Both the position numbers and the translations under genes were made by a program. The notes beneath the pieces were generated by a model. That model made no database searches and was not told the DNA's origin. It worked only from the letters and a program-made list of their open reading frames with translations. From Rhabdophis nuchalis (taxonomy: Eukaryota; Chordata; Lepidosauria; Squamata; Natricidae): DNA of 64,000 bases. Below, in pieces: positions 23,190 to 34,021 of this stretch. The stretch lies in NCBI GenBank assembly GCA_039707465.1, contig CM077646.1:81616715-81680714 (forward strand), read 5' to 3'. Numbering within the stretch: the stretch's first letter is position 1; each line of letters starts with the position of its first letter.

Positions 23190-23583
23190 GAAAGATTTAT
23201 TTATTTATTTATTTTTCACATTTATAACCCGCTCCCATCTCACCACAAAGGGACTCGGGGCGGCGAACAAAGAATTACATCAATAAACATAAATACAGAG
23301 ATATTAGGTGCCTGTGTTGTGACCATTTTAAAATCCCCATTTACAACTGGCGGTGCTGGGGTTACGCAAGGCCGGCTAGTTGGAAGAGGTGAGTCTTAAG
23401 ACATTTGCGGAAGAGGCGGAGGTCAGGAATGGTACGGATTTCAGGGGGCAGGTCGTTCCAAAGGGCTGGTCCTGCCACAGAGAAGGCTCTCCCCCTGGGT
23501 GCTGCCAGTCGACATTGCCCGACCGACGGCACCCTGAGGAGGCCCTCTCTGTGGGAGCGTGTCGGTCCCAGGGATGTATGGAA
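23190..23583 (-). pseudogene. L2-like LINE 3' end (ORF2 C-terminus and 3' UTR)
   Basis: The minus-strand frame 23583-23362 encodes the extreme C-terminus of the same ORF2 as 37972-40863, with SHREGLLRVPS, GRAFSVAGPALWNDLPPEIR and a final leucine-rich stretch. The 3' UTR includes the CCCCGAGTCCC hairpin and ends in (AAAT)n at about 23195. It begins just after the point where the 24408-27005 copy stops, lacking only about 20-25 bp. The two may therefore be one LINE split by 824 bp of foreign DNA, or two separate insertions. Confidence 0.75.
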
Positions 23584-24407
23584 TGGAATATAAATGGAAT
23601 ATAAAAATAATATGATCCAAATGGATGGAATATAGTACTTAAGGAATTTGCTTCCCAATCACGATGAATTGTTTAAGATCTCTTCACCAACTGGCAGGAA
23701 TGCAAGTTAAATAATGCAAAGTTTGGAAATTTATTTTTATTTTATTTTTCATTTATTTATTTTTCAAATTTATACCCCGCCCTTCTCCATTGTTAGGACC
23801 CAGGGCGGAAATGTCTATGAGATGTCCTCTGACATGGACCAAAAAGGTCCATTATTTGAATATATTTTTTCTTAATTAAACTTAAGAGATTGTTAACATC
23901 TAAAAGTTCTCATAATGCTAAAAATGGATGAATTGAGATTAGCTCTTTTCCTCTGAAACTTTAAGATTAGCAAATTAAATTTGGTAAAATTGTAGTTGTG
24001 TTGCAGTGGTCACTGACTCCATTGTTTTTACTTAGATCATGCTTACTTAGTTTAATGGCACTTGTTGCAAATTAATGAAAAAGGTTGCACATTTATAGTG
24101 CAATCTTGTAAATGTGGAAGTAAGCTTCTTTGTGTCATGTGGCTAAGTATTGGCCATTGTTTCCTGGTTGACCATCAGTATTTTTTTAAAAAAAATCTCT
24201 CATTTATAAAGAAATTAGGGGGAAAAAGGATTTAAAAAAAACTAAGTAAAGGCTTTTAAAAATTAGTTTCAGTGTTATAAATATTAATCTGAGTGAAATA
24301 ACCATGAATTTATAAACATAGTAATATTTTAAGGCAAATGAATATGATCCATATAAAACAATCTTATATCAATAAAAATAAATTTAATTTCTCATTTACT
24401 CTCATGA
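23584..24407. other. Spacer between two LINE segments; contains a short LINE tail
   Basis: AT-rich. A minus-strand LINE tail of about 80 bp lies at 23736-23815: reverse complement GGGTCCTAACAATGGAGAAG, then GGGCGGGGTATAAATTTG and an (AAAT)-rich tail. It matches the 3' ends at 29881-29941 and 37800-37850. The remainder is unrecognised. Confidence 0.5.
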
Positions 24408-27005
24408 TTATTGATAACCAGGACCCATGCCATGGAGCGCTTTGAAGATGGTCACCAAAACCTTGAAGCGCACCCGAAAAGCCACAGGCAACCAGTGCAG
24501 CTCGCGCAGGAGCGGTGTTATATGGGAGCATCTTGGTGCTCCCAAGATCCCCCGCGCGGCCGCATTCTGCACTAACTGGAGCCTTCGGGTGCACCTCAAG
24601 GAAAGCCCCATGTAGAGAGCATTGCAGTAGTCTAGGCGGGAAATGACAAGAGCTTGTGTGACTGTGTGCAGGATGTCATGATCCAGAAAGGGGCGCAACT
24701 GGCTTATCAGGTTAACCTGATAAAAGGCCCCTCTGGCTACGACTGTCACATGGTCATCCAAGGACAGCCGAGAGTCCAGGAGGACGCCCAAGTTGCGAGC
24801 CCTTTCTGCGGGGGCTAATGACTCGCCCCTGATAGCCAGAGATGGAACCAACTGGCTATGTCGTGGCACCGGAAACCACAGCCACTCGGTCTTGGACGGG
24901 TTGAGTCGTAGCCCGTTCCTCCCCATCCAGACTCGCACGGCCTCCAGACACTGGGACATCATTTCAACGGCACCGTTGGGGTAGTTAGGGGTAGAGATGT
25001 ACAACTGGGTGTCGTCCGCGTACAGATGGAACTCTACCCCAAAACCACGGATGATCTCACCCAGCGGCTTCATGTAGATGTTAAAAGGAGAGGCGAGAGG
25101 ACCGACCTCTGCGGCACCCCACAAATGGGCCTCGAAGTCGACCTCTGCCCCCCTGCCAACACAAATTGCGACCGGTCGGAGAGGTAGGAGGAGAACCACT
25201 GAAGTACGGTTCCCCCCAGCCCCAACCCCTCCAGCCGGTGCAATAGGATACCATGGTCGATGATATTGAAAGCCGCTGAGAGATCTAACAGGACCAGGTT
25301 AGAGGAGCAACCCCTATCCCGAGCCCTCCAGAGATCGTCTACCAACGTGACCAATGCTGTCTCCGTGCTTTGTCCAGGTCGGAAACTGGACTGGCGCGAG
25401 TCTAGATAGGCAGTTTCCTCCAGGTGCTGGGGGAATTGTCATGCCACCACACTCTCAACAACCTTCGCCAAAAAGGGAAGGTTGGAGACTGGACGATAGT
25501 TGGATAATAAAGCTGGGTCCAGGGAGGGCTTCTTGAGGAGGGGCCTCACCACCGCCTCTTTCAAGACGGCCGGCAAGAACCCCTCGCTCAAAGAAGCATT
25601 TACAACCCCCTGGAGCCAGCCTCGTGTAACTTCCCAGGAGGCCAGTACAAACCAGGAGGGACACGGGTCCAATAAATATGTGGTGGCCTTCAATTGCCCC
25701 AGTATCCTGTCCAGCCCAACTCAGCCCAAACAGTGGTCTCAAGGCCTATCTCTGTCACCCCGCCCAGACTAGTCCAATTGGAGGCTAGCTCGCTCCAGAT
25801 CTGAACGATTTTATCCTGCAGATAAGATCCAAATTCCTCTGCACGACCCTGCAAGGGAGCCTCCCGCGGCCTCTGGTGAAGGAGGGCGCGGGTCACTCTA
25901 AACAGGGCGGCAGGGCGGTTATCTGCGGATGCGATGAGGGCGGCGAGATAGTCTCGCTTCACCGCCTTCATCGCCACTAGGTAGGTCCGCAAATGCGACC
26001 TTACCCGTGTTCGATCAGATTCGGTGCGGGTGGACCTCCAGATGCTCTCTAGGTGTCTCTTCTGGCGTTTCATTTCCCTCAGCTCCTCGGAAAACCAAGG
26101 AGCCAAGGTAGATCGACGCCGGGTGAGAGGCTGCAAAGGCATGACCTTGTCCAGGGCTCCCGTGGCCGCACTATTCCAGGCGGCCACTAGATCCTCAGTT
26201 GGGTCGTGGGCCAGGGATTCAGGTATTGGCCCAAGCTCCGTCTGGAACCTTTCGGGATCCATCAGGCGCCTGGGGCAGAACCATGTTGGCACTTCTGGCT
26301 CCGCCTCCGTGGTGGGGTGCAGCGGTTGGAAAGTCAAGCCGGAGGAGAGAGTGATCTGACCATGACAGGGGTTCGATGACTAATTCCCCTAATCCTAGAT
26401 CACTCGTCCACTGGCCGGAGGCAAAAACAAGGTCCAGAGTGTGTCCCCTGGTGTGCGTGGGGCCATGAATTACTTGGGTCAGGTCCATGGCCGTCATGGA
26501 GGCCATGAACTCCCGGGCCACCTCAGATGTCTCGCCTACTGATGGCAGGTTGAAATCCCCCATGACTAAAAGCCTGGGGGTATCAACCGCCATCTCAGTG
26601 ATCACATCGAGGAGCTCGGGCAGGGCTGCTGAGACGTAGCGAGGAGCCAGGTACACAATCAGCAAACCCAGCTGCCTCCCATGACCCCATTTCACATAGA
26701 GGGACTCACAACCGGCTGTCAGCGGCACAGAGGTCTCCCTCAGCTCAAGACCTTCCTTAATGATAACCACCACTCCCCCACCCCTGCCCTGGGCCCGTGG
26801 CTGATGGAATGCCCGATAACCTGGTGGATACATTTCTACAAGGGGTACTCCTCCCTCGTGGCCCAACCAGGTTTCGGTAATACCCACCAGGTCCGGGTCC
26901 CCCTCCGACACTAAGTCGTAGATGAGGGGGGCTTTGTTGGCCACGGACCTGGCGTTGCATAGCATCAGCCTAGAGCCCTGGCCTGAAATCCCGGACCTCC
27001 TGGAT
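24408..27005 (-). pseudogene. Broken L2-like LINE (endonuclease and RT)
   Basis: Read from 27005 down: endonuclease start [12 protein letters not shown], then [15 protein letters not shown] and WSDHSLL (frame 27118-26219). A linker follows (26337-25690), then RT blocks [19 protein letters not shown] (25693-25439), [13 protein letters not shown] (25354-25070) and YADDTQLYIS onward (25199-24408). At least four frameshifts split one ancestral ORF of about 960 codons, and the invariant D after SAAF has become N. It stops at an HGMGPGY position with no 3' UTR. The ORF order and motifs are those of an L2-clade (CR1 superfamily) ORF2. Normally this protein would nick target DNA and prime cDNA synthesis; this copy cannot make it. 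Confidence 0.85.
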
Positions 27006-27094
27006 TGCAGGAAGAGCCCTGGGGATGAGACTTTGCTTCTTTGCATGGTCCAGTTTCTGGTGCCAGTCCATGGACCAGGGATTGGGGACCCCTG
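27006..27094. mobile_element. hAT-like MITE fragment
   Basis: Ends CCAGGGATTGGGGACCCCTG, matching the fragment ending at 2573. It abuts the 5' end of the LINE at about 27005, suggesting that the LINE landed in it or deleted its other half. Confidence 0.5.
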
Positions 27095-27162
27095 ACTTAG
27101 AAGGCACATTTTTATCATTTACTTAGTTATTTAATTGAATGAACAGAACATAGAGGAACATA

Positions 27163-27661
27163 CAGTGGAACCTCTGGTCACGACCGTAATCCGTTCCAGG
27201 ACTTTGGTCGCAACACAATTTGGTCGTGACCGGAAGCGAGACTGCACATGCGTGACCCCCCCCCCCCAATAGTGCGGAATGTAGCAATAGCACTTAGCCT
27301 TATACACCGCTTCATAGTGTTTTTACAGCCCTCTTTAAGCAGTTTACAGAGTCAGCCTATTGCCCCCAACAATCTGGGTCCTCATTTTACTCACCTAGGA
27401 AGGCTGGAAGACTGAGTCAACCTTGAGTCTGATAAGATTTGAACTGCTGAACTGCAACTAGCAGTCAGCTGAAGTAGCCTGCAGTACTGCACTCTAACCA
27501 CTGCACCACCTCGATAAAATCATCATGGCACGGAAAATTGTAGCTGTGTTTGATCATCACCCAAGGATGTGTTCACAACCAGAGTGAAACATTTAGTGGA
27601 TTTTTTTGGTTGCACTCAATTTGGTCATGGTCATTAGTGTTTGTGACCTGAGGTTTCACTG
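27163..27661. mobile_element. Tc1/mariner-like MITE, CAGTGGAACCTC family, split by a SINE
   Basis: Left end CAGTGGAACCTCTGGTC and right end GACCTGAGGTTTCACTG are inverted repeats. TA lies directly outside each end (27161-27162 and 27662-27663), the classic Tc1/mariner TSD. The interior has repeats of TTTGGTCG-type words and a poly-C run. A SINE sits at 27282-27513. No transposase frame. Confidence 0.75.
27282..27513 (-). mobile_element. tRNA-derived SINE, 'GCTATTGCT' tail family
   Basis: Read on the minus strand it begins CGAGGTGGTGCAGTGGTTAG (A-box region) and has a B-box-like GTTCAAATCTTA about 60 bp later. A body follows with CCTAGGTGAGTAAAATGAGG and CCCAGATTGTTGGG, then a tail of GTGCTATTGCTAC. 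This is the plan of a Pol III SINE with tRNA head, unrelated body and short tail. A truncated relative is at 6566-6663. It lies inside the MITE at 27163-27661 and is therefore younger than it. Confidence 0.75.
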
Positions 27662-27663
27662 TA

Positions 27664-28399
27664 CATTTTAAAAGTTATATTTTTGTTTGCCTCATACTTA
27701 CATTGTTGCTGCTCCTTTACTGGTAGGCTACAATGGATTTAATATAAACTGTCAGATACTATATTTTATAGGTCTTGTTTTATTCCTTTGCACTTTGATT
27801 TGTATTTCACATAGCTTCTATAACTGTATTTTGCAGCTAAAAATTATGCTCCTCAGAATCAGTATACTTATGAAAGTGTGTTTCTTCTATTAACACCTAT
27901 GTTTTATGAAAATTCATCCCAAGAATATTGAAAAAAACCCTTGATCAATTGATAATTTCTTGCCACCAATTTCAATATCCTCAAGATATTCTACATACAT
28001 GTGTATCCAAGCTCAAAATGCTTTAGAAGAATGAAAACATTTTCCCATTCCTTGTTTTTCTCTTGACAAAGATCACAAATTAGGATGGCTTCGGTAATCT
28101 CAGTACCAAATCCAGTTAAGAATTACATTGGTATGAATTGAGATTATCATTTCATCCAGAAACTTCAATGAAGTCTCTAGAAAGTTTATTTAAGGGATTT
28201 GTATTTTATAAACAATGACTCTATGACCTAAGATTAAAAATACAAAATAAGACAATGTTGCTTACTGAGTCTCTCTTTCAGCTTCTGCTTGATTTTACAG
28301 GGGTGCCGTAAATTTTTTATAACTAATATCCACATTTAAGATCTTCCCATCATCTTATAGTCTACAGGTCCTGTGCCTGATCTGTTTTTCTTCCGTCTT
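27664..28399. other. No gene seen
   Basis: AT-rich; no domain-bearing frame and no clear repeat edge. Confidence 0.4.
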
Positions 28400-28830
28400 T
28401 CTTGTAGAGAGGAGAGGAAAGAATTACAAGAGAGTAAGAAGGCAAATAATTGGGAATATACCAGATCGTTTGCATAATGCTGCTGTGGCTGTGGACACCA
28501 ACATATTGCTTTGATATGATTTTCCCATTGTGTGCCTACTTACTCTCTTGTCTTCCTCTCAATCTGCATTCTGTGAGTGGAAATATGTAGAAAATGGATC
28601 AGGCAGGAAAGATATCCTATAGAAATCACATGGATTCCCCACCCCCACCCACTCTGACAGAACAGAAAGATTGGATCGGGAAGGATTGCAAGAGTGTAAG
28701 CAGGCACACAGTGGAGAATACACATTAAAAGCAATGCACTGGTGCCAGCAGCCACAAACATGCTTTGCAAATACCTCCTGTGCATTAGTTACTGCTTTGG
28801 TTAGTGACATAGTTGCTAGCACCTGTAACA
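28400..28830. repeat. Unclassified dispersed repeat with internal inverted repeats, copy 1
   Basis: Contains AATTACAAGAGAGTAAGAAG and, about 110 bp later, the inverted form GCCTACTTACTCTCTTGTC. A further direct-orientation copy lies near 28685 (GGATTGCAAGAGTGTAAGC). The block at 33431-33900 has the same words in a similar alternation (TGCCTACTTATTTTCTTGC, GGATTACAAGAGAGAAAGC). Class unknown. Confidence 0.5.
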
Positions 28831-28979
28831 TGAAAAATACAATATAATAAACTAAGGCTAAATCGTAATTGCATTTAAATTCTCAATATGATTTCAATTC
28901 AGTTGCCAATGTCTTACTATACCACTGGGAAAAAGTACCAGTGTTTCAAGTCTTTACAGCAGGTCAACAGTGTCAGAGC

Positions 28980-29205
28980 CATCAAAATCTTGGAAGGCAT
29001 GAAGGGAAAGTACGTATCCTGGATCCGTCTAGGTAAAATTGTACAGTAGAAATGGCCCTGAGCATGCCCATCTGTTGGATCTTGTGAGAAGGGCAATTGG
29101 AGGTAAGCAGTCTGCCAAATATCCTTACCCTATGCCATGAAGGGCTTTACAGATCATAACCATTTCCTTGAGCTGCACCCAAGGAACCCAATACAGCTTG
29201 CAGAT
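28980..29205 (-). pseudogene. Ancient L2-like LINE fragment
   Basis: The pattern ATGCCATGAAGGGCTTTACAG followed by GAGCTGCACCCAAGGAACCC parallels the minus-strand LINE segment at 24430-24500 (CATGGAGCGCTTTGAAGATG, then GCGCACCCGAAAAGCCAC). That is the part encoding HWLPV..RVRFK..FKALHG. It is very diverged and short, and is followed directly by a (CA)n repeat. Confidence 0.5.
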
Positions 29206-29211
29206 GGCATG

Positions 29212-29252
29212 GACACACACACACACGCACACACACACACACACAGACACAC
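29212..29252. repeat. (CA)n microsatellite
   Basis: Imperfect CA repeat; it produces the HTHAHTH stretch of a spurious frame at 29137-29577. Confidence 0.9.
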
Positions 29253-29880
29253 AGAGTACATTCATGCAACATCACTATTTTACAAACTACTGGCTTCCTG
29301 CAGGCATGTAATTCACAATGCTGGTTATCACTGTTTAAGTTCTACGAACGATGAATTTTTGATGCTCCAGTACATTTTTTCCCTCATTTCTGTACATTTT
29401 GGAAACATACTACATGCATACCCACCCTTTTTAAATTTGAGATTATTGATGCCCAACTGCCTTCAGATAAACTTAGCCAATGTGGAAATCAGTACGTTGA
29501 TTTTCATCAGCCCACAATATAATAGGTTACTAGAGAATTATAAGCAGGCAAATCAGGGAGTGGTAAGCATGAGATAACAGCAAAGACAACTGATTCTGCA
29601 TGTCCAGGCTTTACAGCTCTAGCTCAAAGAAAGTCCATAGCTACAGGGCTGGGAGCCCCTCCTTTCTTTGCACAGTTAGCTTTCTTATCAAGAAAGCTAA
29701 CTGTGTGCATTGCAACTGGTAATGCACTGTCCAAAATGGGAGTGCACTGCAGAAGTTGACTAGTTAACTTACATCATATCTTAAGCTATGAAACTATTTC
29801 TTTATAAAGGAATAAGTAATAATAATAAAAAGAAAGGCCTGGATCCAATTTTGACATGCTGTGAAGAACAATTTTGACAT
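29253..29880. other. No gene seen
   Basis: Includes a 15-bp inverted repeat near 29670-29710 (AGTTAGCTTTCTT facing AAGAAAGCTAACT), which would form a strong hairpin. A short tandem duplication of CAATTTTGACATGCTG lies at 29848-29884, just before the LINE tail. Confidence 0.5.
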
Positions 29881-29941
29881 GCTGGGTCCTAACAATGGAG
29901 AAGGGCGGGGTATAAATTCGAAAAATAAATAAATAAATAAA
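29881..29941 (+). mobile_element. Very short L2-like LINE or SINE 3' end
   Basis: GGGTCCTAACAATGGAGAAG then GGGCGGGGTATAAATTCG and (AAAT)n. This is the same 60-bp terminus as at 23736-23815 and the 3' end of the LINE at 37.8 kb. The copy is almost completely 5'-truncated. Confidence 0.7.
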
Positions 29942-30889
29942 GAAGCCATTTCATGCAAGTCAGGTGGGCTCTGCTTTGCATGTATTACATCCTTGGACTA
30001 AAGTCGGCCTATCAAGCAGCCTATATGAAAAGCTAAACTCTCCTAGATATGCTAACTTTCATAGCTAATGGAAATGGCCTTTTACAAGAAATCCATAAAT
30101 GGCCAAAAGAAAAGAAAAGCTCTAGATATTTTGAAATAGAATTCTTGTGCAGATATATTGAAATAAATAGATGAGAGGTTGCTTTTTTGTTTCTTATAAG
30201 AACATGAACTAACTAATGAAAGATTTGTACTTTTGAAATAGGTAAAGAATGGATATGGCTGAAAGTCATAAAAGAATGACCACTCTATTCTTGGCTGGGC
30301 AAAAAACAGTGGATAGATTTACCAGATGCTTCCATGGAAGCCGGTTGAATTCACGGGGAATTGTTCACAATGCCTCCGGCCACCATAATAATGCTACAGA
30401 CTCTGGAAAATAACCAAGATGGGCAACTTCATGCAGTCCAGCTTTTAACAACAATGAGTTTTGTGTATACTTATTTCCTATAACATAACCATGGTTAGTT
30501 CATCCTAAAAGAACAAAGACTTATTGGAGTTTTGGAAGACTATAATCCACTTTCACAGTAATGAAATAAAGAAACTAGAATTATGGAATTATTACGCCTT
30601 GGACAAAAATAAGTCTGATGGTGGCTTTTGGATGGACTAGAGGGCAATGTATACCTTTGAGTGTTTTAAAGAAACTTGTAGATATTTTAGAATCCTTTTC
30701 CTAAATCTTTCACAAAATCATGGGGACTGGGTACAGAACATTATCAGAAAATTAGAGAAGAGCGAATGCTCTTATCTTACAAGAGAGAAAAAAGGACGAC
30801 CTGAGTAATTAATGTAACTACTTTACACAGCCCTTGAATGGTTTATTAAGCAATCTGAATATTTAGAAAATAATATTTTTTGACACAAA
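29942..30889. other. No gene seen
   Basis: AT-rich, with no recognisable element boundary. It may belong to the same old element as the RT-like phrase at 30.9-31.1 kb. Confidence 0.35.
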
Positions 30890-31110
30890 TCAGTATACAT
30901 TTATGCTATATTTATAGGTTTGGCACTGTATCATGCCAGATCAACCTAATCACTTTTCCCCCTTTTGGATAGAGTGACCTCAGCAAAATGGCAAGCCTTA
31001 ATTTCAAGAAAGCATTTGACAAAATTTCCCATGAAGTTCCAAAAAAGAAGTTGATGAAATAGGGACTACACTATGCTACCATTTGGCGTTTGAGAAAACT
31101 TGAGTATACC
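30890..31110 (+). pseudogene. Decayed reverse-transcriptase-like fragment
   Basis: One frame reads NFKKAFDKISHEVPKKKL near 31000-31055, matching the RT motif (D)xxKAFDxxxH of LINE-type enzymes. Surrounding frames are interrupted. Clade not assigned. Confidence 0.4.
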
Positions 31111-31824
31111 ATAAAGAGCCAAGATAACAGGCAAATGGATCATTAAATAAATCAACTTCTCATTTGAGGAACAACTGACCAGGATCATGCTATCCTCTTT
31201 TAGACTTGTTATTTAAAGACTTACGGTAACTCTTTGGAGATGATATGAATGCTGGGAAAGATCAAAGGAAAGTGAAGAAATGACCAGCAGGAAGGTTACA
31301 GTTACAGTGACATGGGAGCACTGTTTGAAAACCCAAAATTTAAGGGCAAATCTTCTTGAAGAAAATATATCTATGTGGTTGTTGAGCGTTAACACAAACT
31401 TAATAGCACATAAACATCAATCAATGTTAGCATTAGATGAAAACAAAGCTATTATAACCAATGAATGATTGTCAATGGGTACATAACAAGGAAGAGAAAC
31501 TTAATTTCCGGGATCAGTTGGAAAATAAATAAATAAACACTTTGAAATATTGCCAAAGATTAGGATCTAGATATATTAAACTAGGTTGCTTGATTCTGGT
31601 ATTTAAAACTGCTAAGCATATTTTCTTATTAATATGTGAACATTTGATCCTAAATCTGAAATTGATGGAAGATGTTCTTTTGGAATGCTTCGCTAAACTT
31701 TAAATCTATGTTTTTAGTAATTATTTTAAAGATTTGAGATATTTTATTCTGAGTTTCACTTGCTTTCAAATAGTATTTAAAAAGATATGGACATTAGATT
31801 AATATATATATATATATGTATGGT
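31111..31824. other. No gene seen
   Basis: AT-rich, ending in a short (AT)n run beside the hammerhead repeat array. Confidence 0.4.
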
Positions 31825-31858
31825 ACGTTTTTGAGCTGATCAATAAATAAGTCAGGGA

Positions 31859-31905
31859 GATTAGTATAGATCTATTTCGAGCTTTTTAGCTCTCGTCAGC
31901 TAGCC
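31859..31905 (-). ncRNA. Hammerhead ribozyme motif, subfamily 1 (complete core)
   Basis: Minus strand: stem I GGCUAG; core CUGACGA, with C at the free position 7; stem II GAGCU/AGCUC with loop AAAA; GAAA; stem III AUA/UAU with loop GAUC; A17; return strand CUAAUC. One C-A mismatch in stem I, otherwise complete. It lies immediately downstream of a tRNA-like head whose B-box region is at + 31918-31928. Confidence 0.8.
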
Positions 31906-32284
31906 ATACCCTTACTGAGATTTGAACCGGGGCTGTGTTACATGCTAGACAGGAGCCTTAGCCATTAGGCCACGAGGTTCTCTTCCTGATCTATACTAGT
32001 CTCCCTGACTTATTTATTGATTAGCTCAAAATGTAACACACATAAAAAAAATTACACAACGGAACTCATAGCTTTCTACCTAGATGGTCTCTGGTGATGA
32101 GCCGAAAGACAGAAAAGGAGAGCAGTATGCTTCCTCCCTTAATTGGGGCTTAACAGGGTGTTGTGACACAAGTATATACTTATCCTCCTGTCTCAGCTGA
32201 TCAGGAAGAGAACCTGGTGGCCTAATGGCTAAGGCTCCTGCCTAGCATGTAATACAGCCCTGGTTCAAATCCCAGTAAGGGTAT

Positions 32285-32331
32285 GGCTAGCTGATGAGAG
32301 CTAAAAAGCTCAAAATAGATCTATACTAGTC
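32285..32331 (+). ncRNA. Hammerhead ribozyme motif with G12-to-A change
   Basis: Stem I is fully paired (GGCUAG with CUAGUC, including one G-U). Core CUGAUGA and stem II are intact, but the segment after stem II reads AAAA instead of GAAA. That replaces G12, the presumed general base, so strong loss of self-cleavage is expected. It closes the 330-nt unit. The change also shortens the CpG TCGAAA to TCAAAA, consistent with CpG decay. Confidence 0.75.
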
Positions 32332-32760
32332 TCCCTGACTTATTTATTGATCAGCTCAAAAACGTAACACACATATAAAAAAATTACACAACGGAACTTA
32401 TAGCTTTCTGTCTAGATGGTCTCTGGTGATGAGCTGGCTGAAAGGCAGAAAAGGAGAGCAGTATGCTTCCTCCCTTAATGGGGGCTTAACAGGGTGTTGT
32501 GACACAAATGTATGTATGTATGTATGTATGTATGTATGTATGTATGTATGTTCCACAACACCCTGTTAGGGCCCCAATTAAGGGAGGAGACATACTGTTT
32601 CCTTTTCTGCCTTTTGGCTCATCACCAGAGATCATCTAGACAGAAAGACATGAATTCCGTTGTGTGATTTTTTTAAATATGTGTGTTAGTTTTATGAGCT
32701 GATTTATCTGATTTATTTATTGATCAGCTCATAAAACTAACACACACACACATACATATA

Positions 32761-33430
32761 TATATTAGTGATATATGATTTGGTCTTAAACTGTCATAGC
32801 TTATTTCAATTTAAAGTTAATATTATTTTGATATATTTAAGATGAAAATTTATATTTAAGGATATCAATATTGAATTATATTCCTAAGTATAGTCATTCT
32901 CCTGATTTTAATTTAATTATAACTTCAGTGATTGAATTAATTTCATGTAGATATCTTTACCTATTTATATGAATCTTTTTGTTTGTTTGTTTGAGAAAGT
33001 TGGAAATGTTAAATTCAATTTACCACTATAAAACATTTAAGGTTTTAAAAAACTCTGTTATCATTATTCAATACAGGCTTTTTTCTTTTAAATTTTTCTA
33101 TTTTACTATTATGTTTTAAAAAGCCTTTAAATTCCATACTTTAAGGTTCTCTTCTAGATCTTGGGCCATTCAACAAACAAATGATGTGGATGAAGGGTAT
33201 TGTTTATTTATTTCTGTCAGAAGCATCACAATTAAAATAAGGCATACTATATAAAATTTGAAATATAAAATACCAGATTAAAATATGTAGAAGCTAAACA
33301 GATCTTGCCCAGAAATTGTATTATGTCACGCTGCCACAAGATTCTCAATTGTACACCAATCAGGATGAAGAGTTACAAAATAGAGCTATCAATTTTACAG
33401 ATGACAGAAAGAACAATATACATCAAAAGG
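32761..33430. other. No gene seen
   Basis: Very AT-rich. A stretch near 33197-33300 (TTTATTTATTTCTGTCAGAAG) may be a retroposon tail, but no body is recognised. Confidence 0.35.
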
Positions 33431-33900
33431 AAAGCAATTGTGCCAGCAGCCACATCACACTATGCAAATTGCTTGGGGGTAATCTCCATTGTCTGCCTAC
33501 TTATTTTCTTGCAATCCTTTCTTCTCCAATCTCTCTGCTTTGTGACTAGGAGCAAGAAAAAACTGAATGAGGCAGAGGAGAGATTCCCTATAGAGATTGT
33601 TCGGTTTTTTTGCTTTCCCTTTCTCACAAAGGACAGAATTTGCTTAAATTAACAAGTGGTGGTGGTGGTGGGGAACAGGCATAGGCAATCTCTTCTGTGC
33701 CTAACCTGTTTTTTCTTCCTCAGTCTGCAAAGTGGAAAGATTAGAGAGGAAGGGATTACAAGAGAGAAAGCAGGTAAAAGAGAACACACCATCATTATAG
33801 TATACTCATGGGTCCCAACCTGAGTACGCTTCTGGCTACTGGTGCCACTGTATCATTTTCAGTGTGTATTCCACATTTTCTGTTTGCATACTCTCTTATA
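33431..33900. repeat. Unclassified dispersed repeat with internal inverted repeats, copy 2
   Basis: Shares alternating words with 28400-28830: GTGCCAGCAGCCACA, TGCCTACTTATTTTCTTGC, and the inverted GGATTACAAGAGAGAAAGC. Overlapping frames at 33305-33652 and 33316-33549 have no domain. A GGT repeat is at 33656-33670. Confidence 0.5.
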
Positions 33901-34021
33901 ATCTCTTCCTCTCCAAGAATGTAAATACAAATATTAATTCTCTTCTTACTAGTTGTCCCAGTGCTGGAGATAGGCAGCCAAAATGGCAGGAGACTGGGGA
34001 GAAAGAAATCATAGTTGCTCT

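Larger units (their letters stand above)
31825..32760. repeat. Composite array of tRNA-headed hammerhead repeats (direct and inverted units)
   Basis: Order: a minus-strand partial unit (31833-31990) with hammerhead and tRNA-like head; a plus-strand complete unit from the predicted cut at 31995/31996 to the next at 32325/32326, exactly 330 nt; a second plus partial unit (32326-32507); an (ATGT)n microsatellite (32508-32551); an inverted body fragment (32552-32700); and a terminal hairpin-like GATTTATTTATTGATCAGCT at about 32709-32728. The plus unit has an A box TGGCCTAATGG at 32218 and a B box GGTTCAAATCC at 32262-32272. The minus-to-plus switch falls in the palindrome AGATCT of ribozyme stem III. 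No reading frame is carried. Confidence 0.8.

Noticed and set aside
32090..32120. GTGATGAGCCGAAAG in the repeat body as another hammerhead
   Set aside because: It has GAUGAG and CGAAA words but almost no stem II and no matching stems I and III. Probably coincidence.
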